From Ensifer adhaerens (GTDB lineage Bacteria; Pseudomonadota; Alphaproteobacteria; Rhizobiales; Rhizobiaceae), in NCBI GenBank assembly GCA_900215285.1, contig OCMG01000004.1, positions 682,001 to 746,000 of the forward strand: 64,000 bases of DNA, read 5' to 3'. A model generated the notes under the pieces. The model saw only the letters and a list, made by a program, of their open reading frames with translations. It made no database searches and was not told where the DNA came from. Below are positions 27,762 through 36,222 of this stretch, piece after piece. The stretch's first letter is position 1. Each line of letters opens with the position of its first letter. Both the position numbers and the translations under genes were made by a program.

Positions 27762-28706
27762 ATGACCACGCCGCGCAAGATCATCATCGACACGGATCCG
27801 GGACAGGACGACGCCTGCGCCATCCTGCTGGCGCTCGGCAGCCCGGACGACCTCGATATTCTCGGCATCACGACAGTTGCCGGCAATGTGCCGCTGGCGC
27901 TGACGTCGAAGAATGCCCGCATCGTCTGCGAAGTGGCCGGCAAGACGGATATCAAGGTCTATGAGGGCTGCGACCGCCCGATCTCGCGCCCGCTGGTGAC
28001 GGCGGAATATGTTCATGGCGCGACCGGGCTCGACGGCCCGGAACTCTTCGAGCCGAGCATGCCGGTCCAGCCGCAGAACGGCGTCGATTTCATCATCGAA
28101 ACCCTGCGCACAGAACCGCAAGGAACCGTCACGCTCTGCACGCTCGGCGCACTCACGAACGTCGCGACGGCCCTCACCCGCGCGCCGGACATCGCGCCGC
28201 GCGTCAAGGAACTCGTGATGATGGGCGGCGGCTTTTTCGAAGGCGGCAACATCACGCCGGCGGCGGAATTCAACATCTATGTCGACCCAGAAGCTGCCGA
28301 TATCGTGATGAAGTCCGGCATCCCGATTGTCATGATGCCACTTGACGTCACGCATCAGGTCTTGACGCTCAAGCGCCGCGTCGAGAAGATCGGCGCGCTT
28401 GGCACCAAGGTGTCAAAATTCATCGTCGACATGCTCGGCTTCTTCGAGCGCTTCGATGTCGAGAAATACGGCTCCGACGGCGGCCCGCTGCACGACCCGA
28501 CCGTGATCGCCTATCTCCTCAAGCCCGAACTCTTCTCCGGCCGGATGTGCAATGTGGAGATCGAGACCGCCTCGGAGCTCACCGTGGGCATGACGGTGGT
28601 TGATTGGTGGCAGGTCACGAAGCGTCCGCACAATGCGATGGTGATGAAGGATGTGGATGCGGAAGGGTTCTTCGACCTGCTGACGGAGCGCGTAGGGCGG
28701 CTTTAA
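27762..28706 (+). CDS. Nucleoside hydrolase (inosine-uridine type)
   Basis: A 314-residue N-ribohydrolase that splits nucleosides to base and ribose. The calcium-binding N-terminus IIIDTDPGQDDA, the VTLCTLGALTNVA segment, ELVMMGGGF and the late GGPLHDPTVIAY histidine/aspartate motif are all intact. ATG 27762 follows CAGGAAA. It is divergent from hsp20 and meets the vapC gene end to end, with both stop codons sharing the palindrome TTAA. Confidence 0.93.
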   Translation: MTTPRKIIIDTDPGQDDACAILLALGSPDDLDILGITTVAGNVPLALTSKNARIVCEVAGKTDIKVYEGCDRPISRPLVTAEYVHGATGLDGPELFEPSMPVQPQNGVDFIIETLRTEPQGTVTLCTLGALTNVATALTRAPDIAPRVKELVMMGGGFFEGGNITPAAEFNIYVDPEAADIVMKSGIPIVMMPLDVTHQVLTLKRRVEKIGALGTKVSKFIVDMLGFFERFDVEKYGSDGGPLHDPTVIAYLLKPELFSGRMCNVEIETASELTVGMTVVDWWQVTKRPHNAMVMKDVDAEGFFDLLTERVGRL

Positions 28707-29131
28707 GCGGCCCCGGCGTCAGGGATGGTCTTGACGCCGACATCCGCCGCTGCGCGGATGAGCGCTTTGTCGAGCGTTGCCAGCGGCACATCGAGACGAA
28801 CGGCGAGTTCGAGATACGCGGCGTCGTAGGTCGTCAGAGAATAGCGACGCGCCAGGTCCAGGATTTCTCGAAAGGACAACTTTTCTGTCTCGCTGTCCGT
28901 GACGACCGGCAGGGCCTCAAGTTCTTTGAGTAGGAGTTGAAATGCTGCGAACGAAATACGCCCGCGTTTCAAGGTTTTCAGCAGGACATTGCCTATTTCA
29001 AGATGCCAGATCGTTGGAACATGAGCAGTTGAAGTCAGCAGGCTATCGAGCACCTGCTCCGCGCTGGCAACAACCTCATCGTCCAGAAGCCAGGCAGCCG
29101 TGACAGAACAATCGAGAACGAAGGCCCTCAT
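28703..29131 (-). CDS. vapC: PIN-domain ribonuclease toxin (VapC type)
   Basis: A 142-residue PIN toxin. Acidic metal ligands are seen at Asp7 (FVLDCSV), in WHLEIGNVL and in TTYDAAYLELA, followed by LATLDKAL near the C-terminus. The start overlaps the antitoxin stop (ATGA, 29128-29131). VapC enzymes cut tRNA or rRNA; the target here is not predictable. The 3' end shares 4 bp with the nucleoside hydrolase gene. Confidence 0.9.
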   Translation of the reverse strand: MRAFVLDCSVTAAWLLDDEVVASAEQVLDSLLTSTAHVPTIWHLEIGNVLLKTLKRGRISFAAFQLLLKELEALPVVTDSETEKLSFREILDLARRYSLTTYDAAYLELAVRLDVPLATLDKALIRAAADVGVKTIPDAGAA

Positions 29132-29367
29132 CGACGTCCTTCATCGCGCAGGTCCTTCCAGGTCACACCGTCGAGCGTCACACCCTTGCGCAGCTCGCGG
29201 ATATTTTTGATTGCGTCGGCAATTCTGGCGCGATCGTGCTCCACGACCGGCACAAGCCGCGCCACGGCCTTGTCGCGCCGTGTGATCAGTACTTCCTCGC
29301 CCTTCGCGACCTTGTCTAGAAGGGAAGAGAGATGCGCGCCGGCTTCCAGTTCTCCAACTTCAATCAT
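29128..29367 (-). CDS. vapB: Antitoxin of the Phd/YefM (VapB-like) family
   Basis: A 79-residue protein with the Phd/YefM fold: MIEVGELEAGAHLSSLLDKVAKGEEVLITRRDKAVARLVP in outline, then a C-terminal toxin-binding helix (residues about 45-79). It is translated before and overlaps the PIN toxin, the typical order. It likely represses its own promoter in the 100-bp gap upstream. Confidence 0.88.
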   Translation of the reverse strand: MIEVGELEAGAHLSSLLDKVAKGEEVLITRRDKAVARLVPVVEHDRARIADAIKNIRELRKGVTLDGVTWKDLRDEGRR

Positions 29368-29431
29368 CAGGGCCGCTCCAGCCAGTTGGTTTCGCCAACC
29401 AATGTACTCTCGCGGCCCCGCAATTCAAGTC

Positions 29432-29479
29432 AGAGCATTTCCGGGAAAAGCGTGAACCGGCTTTCCGTTCGGGAAATGC
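29432..29479 (-). repeat. Partial intergenic mosaic (RIME-like) repeat, third copy
   Basis: Read on the minus strand this 48-bp segment (GCATTTCCC...CCGGTTCACG...TTTTCCCGG...GCTCT) aligns with the second half of the two longer repeats at 38646 and 49153. Its ends GCATTTCC/GGAAATGC can pair. It starts 7 bp beyond the stop of the FAD oxidoreductase gene and may serve as its transcript end. Confidence 0.65.
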
Positions 29480-29485
29480 AGAATA

Positions 29486-30793
29486 TCAAAGCCCGTATTT
29501 GTCCTTGAAGGCATACCACCACGAACCAATGGTGGAATACTGCGCGCGGAACATGCGTCCGCCCGGGAACGGGTACCACGGCATCGCGGCGAAGCGTTCG
29601 AAGCGGGACTGGTCGCCGTCGATCGCGTTGGCCAGAATCTTGCCGAAGAGATGCGTGCCGGTGACGCCATGGCCGGAATAGCCGTGGGCGAAATAGACGT
29701 TCGGCGCGAGCCGGCCCATCTGGGGAACGCGGGTAAACGAGATGGCGAAATTGCCGCTCCAGGCATAGTCGATCTTCACATTGGCCAGTTCCGGGAAGAC
29801 CTTGGTCATGTTCGGCCGGATCTTGGCAATAATGTCGGACGGATCGGTGCCGCCATAGATCGTGCCGCCGCCGAAGAGCATGCGGAGATCGGCGGAAAGC
29901 CGGAAATAGTCGAGGATATAGCGGGCATCCTCGACGCATTTGTCGCCGGGGATGAGCTTTTTCGCGAGGTCCTCAGAAAGCGGCTCGGTGGCGATGATCT
30001 GGGTCGAGGCCGGGAGCACGCGGTCGGTCAGTTCCGGGATGACATGGCCGAGATAGGCATTGCCGCAGGCGACGACGACGCGGGCCGTGACCTTGCCCTT
30101 TTCGGTGTAGACGACCGGCTTGGCCGCAGACTTGTCGACGCGGGTGACGTGCGAGAGTTCGTAAATCGTGCCGCCGAGGCTTTCCAGCGCGCGGGCTTCG
30201 CCGAGCGTCAGGTTCAGCGGATGCAGATGGCCGCCGGAGGTGTCGAGCATGCCGCCGACATAGGCGTCCGTGCCGACTTCCTTGCGCACTGCCGCGCGGT
30301 CGAGCATGACGTGATCGTTCATGCCATAGCTGGCCCAAAGCGCCTTCTTGGCTTCGAACTCGCGCATATGGGCGTTCGTGTAGGCCGTGTAGATATTGCC
30401 GCGCTTCAGGTCGCAATCGATATTGTACTGCTCGATCAGGCGATAAATCGTCTGCGCGCCTTCCTGCACCATGCCACCGACGAAGCGGGCGGCATCGTCG
30501 CCATAGGCGCGCTTGATCTTGTCGAGGCCGGCATTGAGGCCGTTGACCACCTGACCGCCATTGCGGCCGGATGCGCCCCAGCCGATCTGCGCACCTTCGA
30601 CGATCGTGACCTTGTAGCCCTTTTCGGCCAGATGGATCGCGGTCGAAAGGCCGGTATAGCCGCCGCCGATGATGCAGACATCCGTCTCGACATCGCCTTC
30701 CAGCTTCACCGGCTGGCGCTGGATGTTGCGCGAGGCGGCGTAGTAGGAGCCCGGATAGCTGCCGTCCCCGGCATAGGATACGTTTCTAGCCAT
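29486..30793 (-). CDS. FAD-dependent oxidoreductase (gamma-glutamylputrescine oxidase / PuuB type)
   Basis: A 435-residue DAO-family flavoprotein. The Rossmann motif is VCIIGGGYTGLSTAIHLAEKG (about 39-59), followed by GASGRNGGQV, typical of gamma-glutamylputrescine oxidases and related amine oxidases; the C-terminal YSGHGVTGTHLFGK contacts FAD. The ATG at 30793 overlaps the stop of the glutamine-synthetase-like gene by one base. The pair mirrors PuuA-PuuB, so it probably oxidises a gamma-glutamyl amine; the exact amine is inferred. Confidence 0.87.
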   Translation of the reverse strand: MARNVSYAGDGSYPGSYYAASRNIQRQPVKLEGDVETDVCIIGGGYTGLSTAIHLAEKGYKVTIVEGAQIGWGASGRNGGQVVNGLNAGLDKIKRAYGDDAARFVGGMVQEGAQTIYRLIEQYNIDCDLKRGNIYTAYTNAHMREFEAKKALWASYGMNDHVMLDRAAVRKEVGTDAYVGGMLDTSGGHLHPLNLTLGEARALESLGGTIYELSHVTRVDKSAAKPVVYTEKGKVTARVVVACGNAYLGHVIPELTDRVLPASTQIIATEPLSEDLAKKLIPGDKCVEDARYILDYFRLSADLRMLFGGGTIYGGTDPSDIIAKIRPNMTKVFPELANVKIDYAWSGNFAISFTRVPQMGRLAPNVYFAHGYSGHGVTGTHLFGKILANAIDGDQSRFERFAAMPWYPFPGGRMFRAQYSTIGSWWYAFKDKYGL

Positions 30794-32136
30794 CACACAA
30801 TCTCCAGATAGGCGCTGAATTCGTAGTCGGTTACCTGCTCGGCAAAGCCGGCGATCTCCTGCCGTTTGCAGGCCACCAGCATGTTGCGCAGCAGCGGCGA
30901 GAAAACCTCTTCCATGATCTCGCCATCTTCAAAGGCATCCACAGCGCCACCCCATTCGGAGGGGATCTTCTTCAGGCGTTCGCCATAGGCACGTCCTTCG
31001 ATCGGGCGCGGCGGCATCCACTTGTTCTTGATGCCGACAAGGGCTGCACCGAGGATCGCCGCCATGGCGAGATAGGGGTTGGCGTCCGCGCCGGGCACAC
31101 GATGCTCGATGCGACGCGACTTCGGCCCACCGCCGGGAATGCGGATGGCGGCCGTGCGGTTTTCGAAGCCCCAGGTGATCGAGGTCGGCGCATGCGTATC
31201 GGGACGCAGGCGACGATAGGAGTTGAAGTGCGGCGCAAACAGCAGCGTCGATTCCGACATGCCCTTCAGCATTCCGGCGACGCAATGCTTGAAGAGATCG
31301 GTGTTCTCGCCATCGGAATCGGCAAAGACGTTCTTGCCGTCCTTGTCGACGAGGCTCATGTGCATGTGCATGCCGTTGCCGGAGCGTGTGCCATAGGGCT
31401 TGGCCATGAAGGTGGCGGCAAAGCCGTGCTTGCGGGCGACACCCTTGATAATGCGCTTTGCAAACATGATGTCGTCAGCCGCCTTCAGTGGATCGTTGCC
31501 ATGCAGAAGCGTGATCTCGAACTGGCCGATCCCGTTTTCGGCGATTGCAGCGTCGGCGGGCACGTTCTGGCGCGCGCATTCGGCATAGACGTCGGAGAAA
31601 AAGTTGCCGAAGTCATCGAGTTCGTCGATCGAGAGGATGGCGTCGGAGTCGAGACGCTTGCCGGTATAGGGCGAGATCGGCGGCTCGGGATAATCCGGTT
31701 CGGAGTCAATCAGATAGAATTCAAGCTCGGAACCGACGACGGGATAAAGCCCCATCTCGTTATACTGCTTGACGATGGCCGCGAGCGCCTGGCGCGGATC
31801 GGCGAGGAACGGCTTGCCGCTTTCCTCGAACATCCAAAGCGGCACCATGGCGCTCGGCCGCTGGGTCCAGCGCACCGGCACGACGCCCCTGCCCGTCGGT
31901 TCGCAGATGCCGTCATTGTCGCCGTGGATGAAGACCTGTTCGGAACCGACAATGTCCTCGCCCCACACGTCCACGCCAACGATGGAGAGCGGCATACGGA
32001 TTCCGCCGCCCAGGACCTTGTCTATCTGGCTGACCGGCACGCGCTTGCCGCGCAGGATGCCGTTGAGGTCACAGACCACGGCCTGAATGCTCTCAATATC
32101 CTGATCGAGATCGGTTGTGATGTCTCGGTTTTCCAC
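30793..32136 (-). CDS. Glutamine synthetase-family gamma-glutamyl-amine ligase (PuuA/GlnT-like)
   Basis: A 447-residue protein with the glutamine synthetase catalytic domain: VGSELEFYLID, the ATP/ammonia site (GNGMHMHMSL), and NPYLAMAAIL. It is shorter in the N-terminus and lacks the adenylylation tyrosine region of GlnA. Members ligate glutamate to putrescine or other amines. It starts at GTG 32136 with an AGGCGGA site. It is coupled to the FAD oxidase, and its promoter carries two TTGATC-type operators, which suggests induction by an amine. Confidence 0.86.
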   Translation of the reverse strand: MENRDITTDLDQDIESIQAVVCDLNGILRGKRVPVSQIDKVLGGGIRMPLSIVGVDVWGEDIVGSEQVFIHGDNDGICEPTGRGVVPVRWTQRPSAMVPLWMFEESGKPFLADPRQALAAIVKQYNEMGLYPVVGSELEFYLIDSEPDYPEPPISPYTGKRLDSDAILSIDELDDFGNFFSDVYAECARQNVPADAAIAENGIGQFEITLLHGNDPLKAADDIMFAKRIIKGVARKHGFAATFMAKPYGTRSGNGMHMHMSLVDKDGKNVFADSDGENTDLFKHCVAGMLKGMSESTLLFAPHFNSYRRLRPDTHAPTSITWGFENRTAAIRIPGGGPKSRRIEHRVPGADANPYLAMAAILGAALVGIKNKWMPPRPIEGRAYGERLKKIPSEWGGAVDAFEDGEIMEEVFSPLLRNMLVACKRQEIAGFAEQVTDYEFSAYLEIV

Positions 32137-32171
32137 GTTGATTCCGCCTGATCGCTTGTGCTGAGGCCCAA

Positions 32172-32200
32172 TTGATCCAAACTTTTGATCAAATTGTCAA
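32172..32200 (-). promoter_or_regulatory. Promoter with tandem operator-like motifs for the amine operon
   Basis: On the minus strand TTGACA (32195-32200) is followed by TTTGATCAAA (32184-32193, a perfect palindrome) and a second TTGATC-type half at 32172-32177 (ATTGATCC on plus). The repeats overlap the expected -35 to -10 span, 36-64 bp upstream of the GTG start, a position typical for repression. Confidence 0.55.
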
Positions 32201-32206
32201 GAGGCG

Positions 32207-32240
32207 ACAAAAATGGCCTGCTTCGCTACCGAGGCAGGCC
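32207..32240 (-). terminator. Rho-independent terminator of the small secreted protein gene
   Basis: On the minus strand GGCCTGC, a 12-nt loop, GCAGGCC, then ATTTTTG. It lies 80 bp after the stop of the histidine-rich gene. Confidence 0.75.
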
Positions 32241-32319
32241 ACACAGGAAGGCCGATATGCTTCCTTCTCATATCTGAGGGTTTTCCGGCTGACGTCGTGT
32301 TCAGCCGAAGCCTGGCGAC

Positions 32320-32577
32320 TTAGCGGCAGACGCGTACCGTATAGACATGGCGATACCCGCGGTGATCTCGCTTGACCCGCTTTTCCAGCCAGCAGTCACG
32401 GCGATGATGACGCGGCGGAACAACACGAACGCCGCGCTCGCCGATCCAGATACCCGGCGCACCGTGGTGCCGGTAGCCGCCGTGGCGATGGTGGCCATAG
32501 GGGTCGGCGCTGGCGGTGGTCACGCCAAATCCCGTGAAAAGAAGAGCGGCGGCTGCGGCAATCATGAGATGTTTCAT
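32320..32577 (-). CDS. Small histidine/arginine-rich exported protein, unknown function
   Basis: An 85-residue protein. A clear signal peptide (MKHLMIAAAAALLFTGF... ending TASA, about residue 24) is followed by a mature part rich in His and Arg (GHHRHGGYRHHG, PPRHHRR) with WIGERGVRVV in the middle and two cysteines (about 62 and 84). It fits small periplasmic proteins found widely in rhizobia; metal binding is plausible but unproven. A strong GGAGGA ribosome binding site precedes the ATG, and it has its own terminator. Confidence 0.8.
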   Translation of the reverse strand: MKHLMIAAAAALLFTGFGVTTASADPYGHHRHGGYRHHGAPGIWIGERGVRVVPPRHHRRDCWLEKRVKRDHRGYRHVYTVRVCR

Positions 32578-32793
32578 CGAAACGTCCTCCGGTTATCTGG
32601 TGATGAACGCAAGAACTCTAAATTAGCGCTACTTGTTCCAGAAAGGATGCAAACGATTTCTCCAACGCCAACGCATCCGCGGGTTCCAGTGGAAACACCG
32701 GACCGTACCGCTTGGGACGCTGTGGCGCTTGAAATGCAGGATTTCCCGCTATAAGAACCCGCCACTACCCAAGATTTTCAGGAGACTTTCGAC

Positions 32794-33906
32794 ATGACAG
32801 CGCGCAATCTCTTCCTCCTGCCCGGCGACGGCATCGGCCCGGAAGCCATGGCGGAAGTCCGCAAGATCATCACCTGGATGAACGAGGCCAAGGGCGCAAA
32901 CTTCGTCACCGACGAAGGCCTCGTCGGCGGCTGCGCCTATGACGCGCATGGCGCGGCGATTTCCGAAGCCGACATGGCGAAGGCCATGGCAGCAGACGCC
33001 GTTCTCTTCGGCGCCGTCGGTGGCCCGAAGTGGGATGCCGTACCGTACGAAGTTCGCCCGGAAGCCGGCCTCCTGCGCCTGCGCAAGGATCTGGAACTCT
33101 TCGCAAACCTGCGCCCCGCGATCTGCTATCCGGCGCTCGCTTCCGCGTCCTCGCTGAAGCCGGAACTGGTCGAGGGTCTCGACATCCTCATCATCCGCGA
33201 ACTGACCGGCGGCGTCTATTTCGGCGAGCCGAAGACGATCACCGATCTCGGCAACGGCCAGAAGCGCGCCATCGACACGCAGGTCTATGACACCTACGAA
33301 ATCGAGCGCATCGCATCCGTCGCCTTCGAAATGGCACGCACGCGCAAGAATTCCGTCTGCTCGATGGAAAAGCGCAACGTCATGAAGTCCGGCGTGCTCT
33401 GGAACCAGGTCGTCACGCAGACGCACAAGGACAAGTATTCGGACGTCAAACTCGAGCATATGCTGGCGGATGCCGGCGGCATGCAGCTGGTGCGCGCGCC
33501 CAAGCAGTTCGACGTCATCGTCACGGATAACCTGTTTGGCGACATGCTCTCCGACGTGGCCGCCATGCTGACCGGCTCGCTGGGCATGCTACCGTCCGCC
33601 TCGCTCGGCGCACCGGATGCCAAGACCGGCAAGCGCAAGGCGCTTTACGAGCCCGTTCACGGTTCGGCGCCGGACATTGCCGGCAAGGGCATTGCCAACC
33701 CGATCGCCATGATCGCGTCCTTCGCCATGTGCCTGCGCTATTCGTTCAACATGGTCACCGAAGCCGACAATCTCGAGAAGGCGATCGCCAACGTTCTCGA
33801 CAAGGGCATCCGCACCGGCGACATCATGGCCGAAGGCGCGACCCGCGTCGGCACGGTCGAGATGGGCGACGCAATTTTGACGGAATTCAAGGCTCTGTCT
33901 GCCTGA
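32794..33906 (+). CDS. leuB: 3-isopropylmalate dehydrogenase
   Basis: A 370-residue NAD-dependent enzyme of leucine synthesis (3-isopropylmalate to 2-oxoisocaproate). It begins with [12 protein letters not shown] and contains substrate-binding arginines in [15 protein letters not shown], the catalytic Tyr/Lys region, [10 protein letters not shown], and the cofactor loop [21 protein letters not shown] 32794 follows AGGAG. It stands alone here, without leuCD, and ends at a good terminator. Confidence 0.97.
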   Translation: MTARNLFLLPGDGIGPEAMAEVRKIITWMNEAKGANFVTDEGLVGGCAYDAHGAAISEADMAKAMAADAVLFGAVGGPKWDAVPYEVRPEAGLLRLRKDLELFANLRPAICYPALASASSLKPELVEGLDILIIRELTGGVYFGEPKTITDLGNGQKRAIDTQVYDTYEIERIASVAFEMARTRKNSVCSMEKRNVMKSGVLWNQVVTQTHKDKYSDVKLEHMLADAGGMQLVRAPKQFDVIVTDNLFGDMLSDVAAMLTGSLGMLPSASLGAPDAKTGKRKALYEPVHGSAPDIAGKGIANPIAMIASFAMCLRYSFNMVTEADNLEKAIANVLDKGIRTGDIMAEGATRVGTVEMGDAILTEFKALSA

Positions 33907-33926
33907 GGTCGAACAAGACGTGTCGG

Positions 33927-33960
33927 AGCGTCGCACCCGTTGAAACGGTGCGGCGCTTTC
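33927..33960 (+). terminator. Rho-independent terminator of leuB
   Basis: AGCGTCGCACC / GGTGCGGCGCT (one G-T pair) around CGTTGAAAC, followed by TTTC. The next gene starts shortly after, so its promoter must lie within or after this structure. Confidence 0.75.
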
Positions 33961-34041
33961 AACATCTAGAAGGCCGCACCCCCCGTGTTCTCGATCCTGA
34001 TCCACAGGGCAGGATCTCCTTGCGAAAGGCAACTGACGCGT

Positions 34042-34755
34042 ATGATGGGCCTCGACGGCTTTTTGAACTGGCTCGCGGAACGCCGCGCGCAACATTCCGC
34101 CTCCACTCCCCCTATCAGCTGGAAGACCTGGGCCGCGATCACCGCCGTGCTCGTCGTTCTGGCCATGGTGTTTCGCGATAGCGCGCTGACGATTGCGGCG
34201 CGCCATCAGCCTGATTGGCTACGGGTCCTTGCCGAAAACACGACTGACATCGGCAAGTCGTGGTGGAGCCTGACCCTCACAGGCATCCTCTTCATCGCCT
34301 CCATGCTGATCATCCGATATGCAGGCCTTGCGGAGGCAGCGCGGGTCAGACTGCGCTACGTGGCGACCGCATCGGCCTATGTCTTCCTGAGCGTGGCGCT
34401 CTCCGGCATCCTCGGGAATATTGCCAAGCGCATCATCGGACGTGCGCGCCCTCCCCTCTTCGACGCGGAAGGGGCGTTTCACTTCAAGGCTTTCTCAGGC
34501 CATCTCTATGAGAGCTTCCCGTCCGGCCATTCGACGACGGATGGCGCCATGGCCATGGCGCTGGCGGTGCTGTTTCCCAGTATCCGCGTCCCCGTTCTCA
34601 TCGTCGGCGGCTTTCTCGCACTGACGCGCATCATGGTCGGCGCGCATTACCTGAGCGACGTCATTGCCGGTTACTCGTTCGGCCTGTGGTATGCCTATAT
34701 GAGCGCGCTGTTCTTCGCCAAGCACGGATTCTCGCTGAAGCGGCCGAAGTGGTGA
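34042..34755 (+). CDS. PAP2-family membrane phosphatase
   Basis: A 237-residue integral membrane protein with about six helices and the three PAP2 signature motifs: KRIIGRARP, PSGHST and RIMVGAHYLSDV (the catalytic histidines). Members dephosphorylate phosphatidate, undecaprenyl diphosphate or lipid A. I use ATG 34042 (a doublet ATGATG), which has only a distant AAGG site; an in-frame GTG at 33985 would add 19 residues. It ends exactly where the convergent MFS gene ends (TGATCA, both stops). Confidence 0.88.
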   Translation: MMGLDGFLNWLAERRAQHSASTPPISWKTWAAITAVLVVLAMVFRDSALTIAARHQPDWLRVLAENTTDIGKSWWSLTLTGILFIASMLIIRYAGLAEAARVRLRYVATASAYVFLSVALSGILGNIAKRIIGRARPPLFDAEGAFHFKAFSGHLYESFPSGHSTTDGAMAMALAVLFPSIRVPVLIVGGFLALTRIMVGAHYLSDVIAGYSFGLWYAYMSALFFAKHGFSLKRPKW

Positions 34756-35952
34756 TCAGGCTGCGACTGCCGGACGGCGACCGCCCAGCATCAGCAGCGA
34801 GACGACCAGTGCCACAACCCCGCAAAGGCCGATGACCGCGGCCATCGTCACCGGCTTGCCGTCGAACACGGCACTGACACCGACGATGGCAGCCGCGCCG
34901 ATCAGCATCTGCATCGTGCCGCCGAGCGAGGCGGCCGTGCCGGCAATCGGCCCATGCTCCTCCAGCGACAGGACCATCGCGGTCGGAATGACGAGGCCGA
35001 GGAAGGCATTGGCGACGATCAGCAGGCCGACCAGCATGACGAATGTGCCGACGCCCGTGGCAAAGACGATGTAGAGCAATACCGTTGCCGCCGCGAAGCC
35101 GGCGACGCAGAAGCGCACGACGGGCATCGCGCCGAAACGGTTGCCGAGATTGGCGGCGAACTGGCTGGAGCCGAAAAAGCCCAGCGCATTCAGCGCGAAG
35201 GCGAGGCTGAACTGGGTGGATGTCAGCCCGAAATATTGCGTGTAGAGGAAGGGCGCGGTGGCGAGGAACGCGAAGAAGCTCGCCATGCCGGCGCCGCCGA
35301 TCAGCGTCTGGCCGATGAAATTGCGGTCGCGGATCAGGACCCTGAAGGCTGCCACCATGCCGCTCAGTTCAAAGGGCGTGCGATGTTCCGGATGCAGCGT
35401 TTCCTTAAGGCCAAAGCGGGTCAGCAGCAGGCTGACCCCCGCCGTGCCCGCCGCGAACCAGAACACCGCCGGCCAGCCGAAGGCGCCCATCAGGCCGCTG
35501 CCGCCGAGCGGGGCGAGCATCGGCGAGACCGAGGTGACGAGCATGATGGTGGACATCAGCCGCGTTGCATCGCTTCCCGTATAAAGATCGCGGATAACGG
35601 CGCGCGGGATCGACATGACGGCGGCAGCGCCCACGCCCTGCACCAAGCGCGCGGCAATCAGCCAGCCCATGGAGGGCGACAGCGCGCAAGCGGCGGACGC
35701 GACGAGGAAAAGACCCAGCCCGAAATAGAGCGGCGGCTTGCGGCCGACGCTGTCCGAGGCCGGGCCATAGATCAGCTGGCAAATGCCGAAAGCCGAGAAG
35801 AAAGACATGAGCGTCCATTGCGCGGCGGCCGCATCGGCATGGAGATCGGCGGCGATCTTGGGTAGCGCCGGAATGTACATGTCGATCGCCACCGGCCCAA
35901 CAGCGCCGAGCAGCGCGAGGATGACCGCGAGCTTGAAGATTTCCGGTTTCAT
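34756..35952 (-). CDS. MFS multidrug exporter of the Bcr/CflA family
   Basis: A 398-residue proton antiporter with 12 predicted helices. The DHA1 marks are the first-helix DMYIPALPKIA, the loop motif DSVGRKPPLYFG between helices 2 and 3, and SPMLAPLGG in helix 5. Bcr-type exporters confer low-level resistance to bicyclomycin or chloramphenicol and may export natural metabolites. The start ATG is at 35952. It lies on its own, facing away from nspC. Confidence 0.9.
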   Translation of the reverse strand: MKPEIFKLAVILALLGAVGPVAIDMYIPALPKIAADLHADAAAAQWTLMSFFSAFGICQLIYGPASDSVGRKPPLYFGLGLFLVASAACALSPSMGWLIAARLVQGVGAAAVMSIPRAVIRDLYTGSDATRLMSTIMLVTSVSPMLAPLGGSGLMGAFGWPAVFWFAAGTAGVSLLLTRFGLKETLHPEHRTPFELSGMVAAFRVLIRDRNFIGQTLIGGAGMASFFAFLATAPFLYTQYFGLTSTQFSLAFALNALGFFGSSQFAANLGNRFGAMPVVRFCVAGFAAATVLLYIVFATGVGTFVMLVGLLIVANAFLGLVIPTAMVLSLEEHGPIAGTAASLGGTMQMLIGAAAIVGVSAVFDGKPVTMAAVIGLCGVVALVVSLLMLGGRRPAVAA

Positions 35953-36222
35953 CGGGAATGCCGCCTGATTTTATTTTAGAAATATCTTTTTTTAAATCAC
36001 AGATTCGACCCTGCGCCACAAGGCGCGATGGCTCAATAGTTTTGAAGCGGGGATTTCTATTCTTGATGAACCGCAAGCCATCTTCTGTAACTTTCCCGAC
36101 ACATATTCACGATAGGGCATTGTTTCCTGACCCCATCCGGGGTAAGGGGGCCGCTTCGCGCGCCGGGGTCGGAAATCGACCTTCGGCGCACCATCTTTTC
36201 CGGGGCACGGACTTTAGGATTG

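Noticed and set aside
33985..34041. N-terminal extension of the PAP2 gene from GTG 33985
   Set aside because: It lies close behind the leuB terminator and has no clear ribosome binding site; kept only as an alternative.
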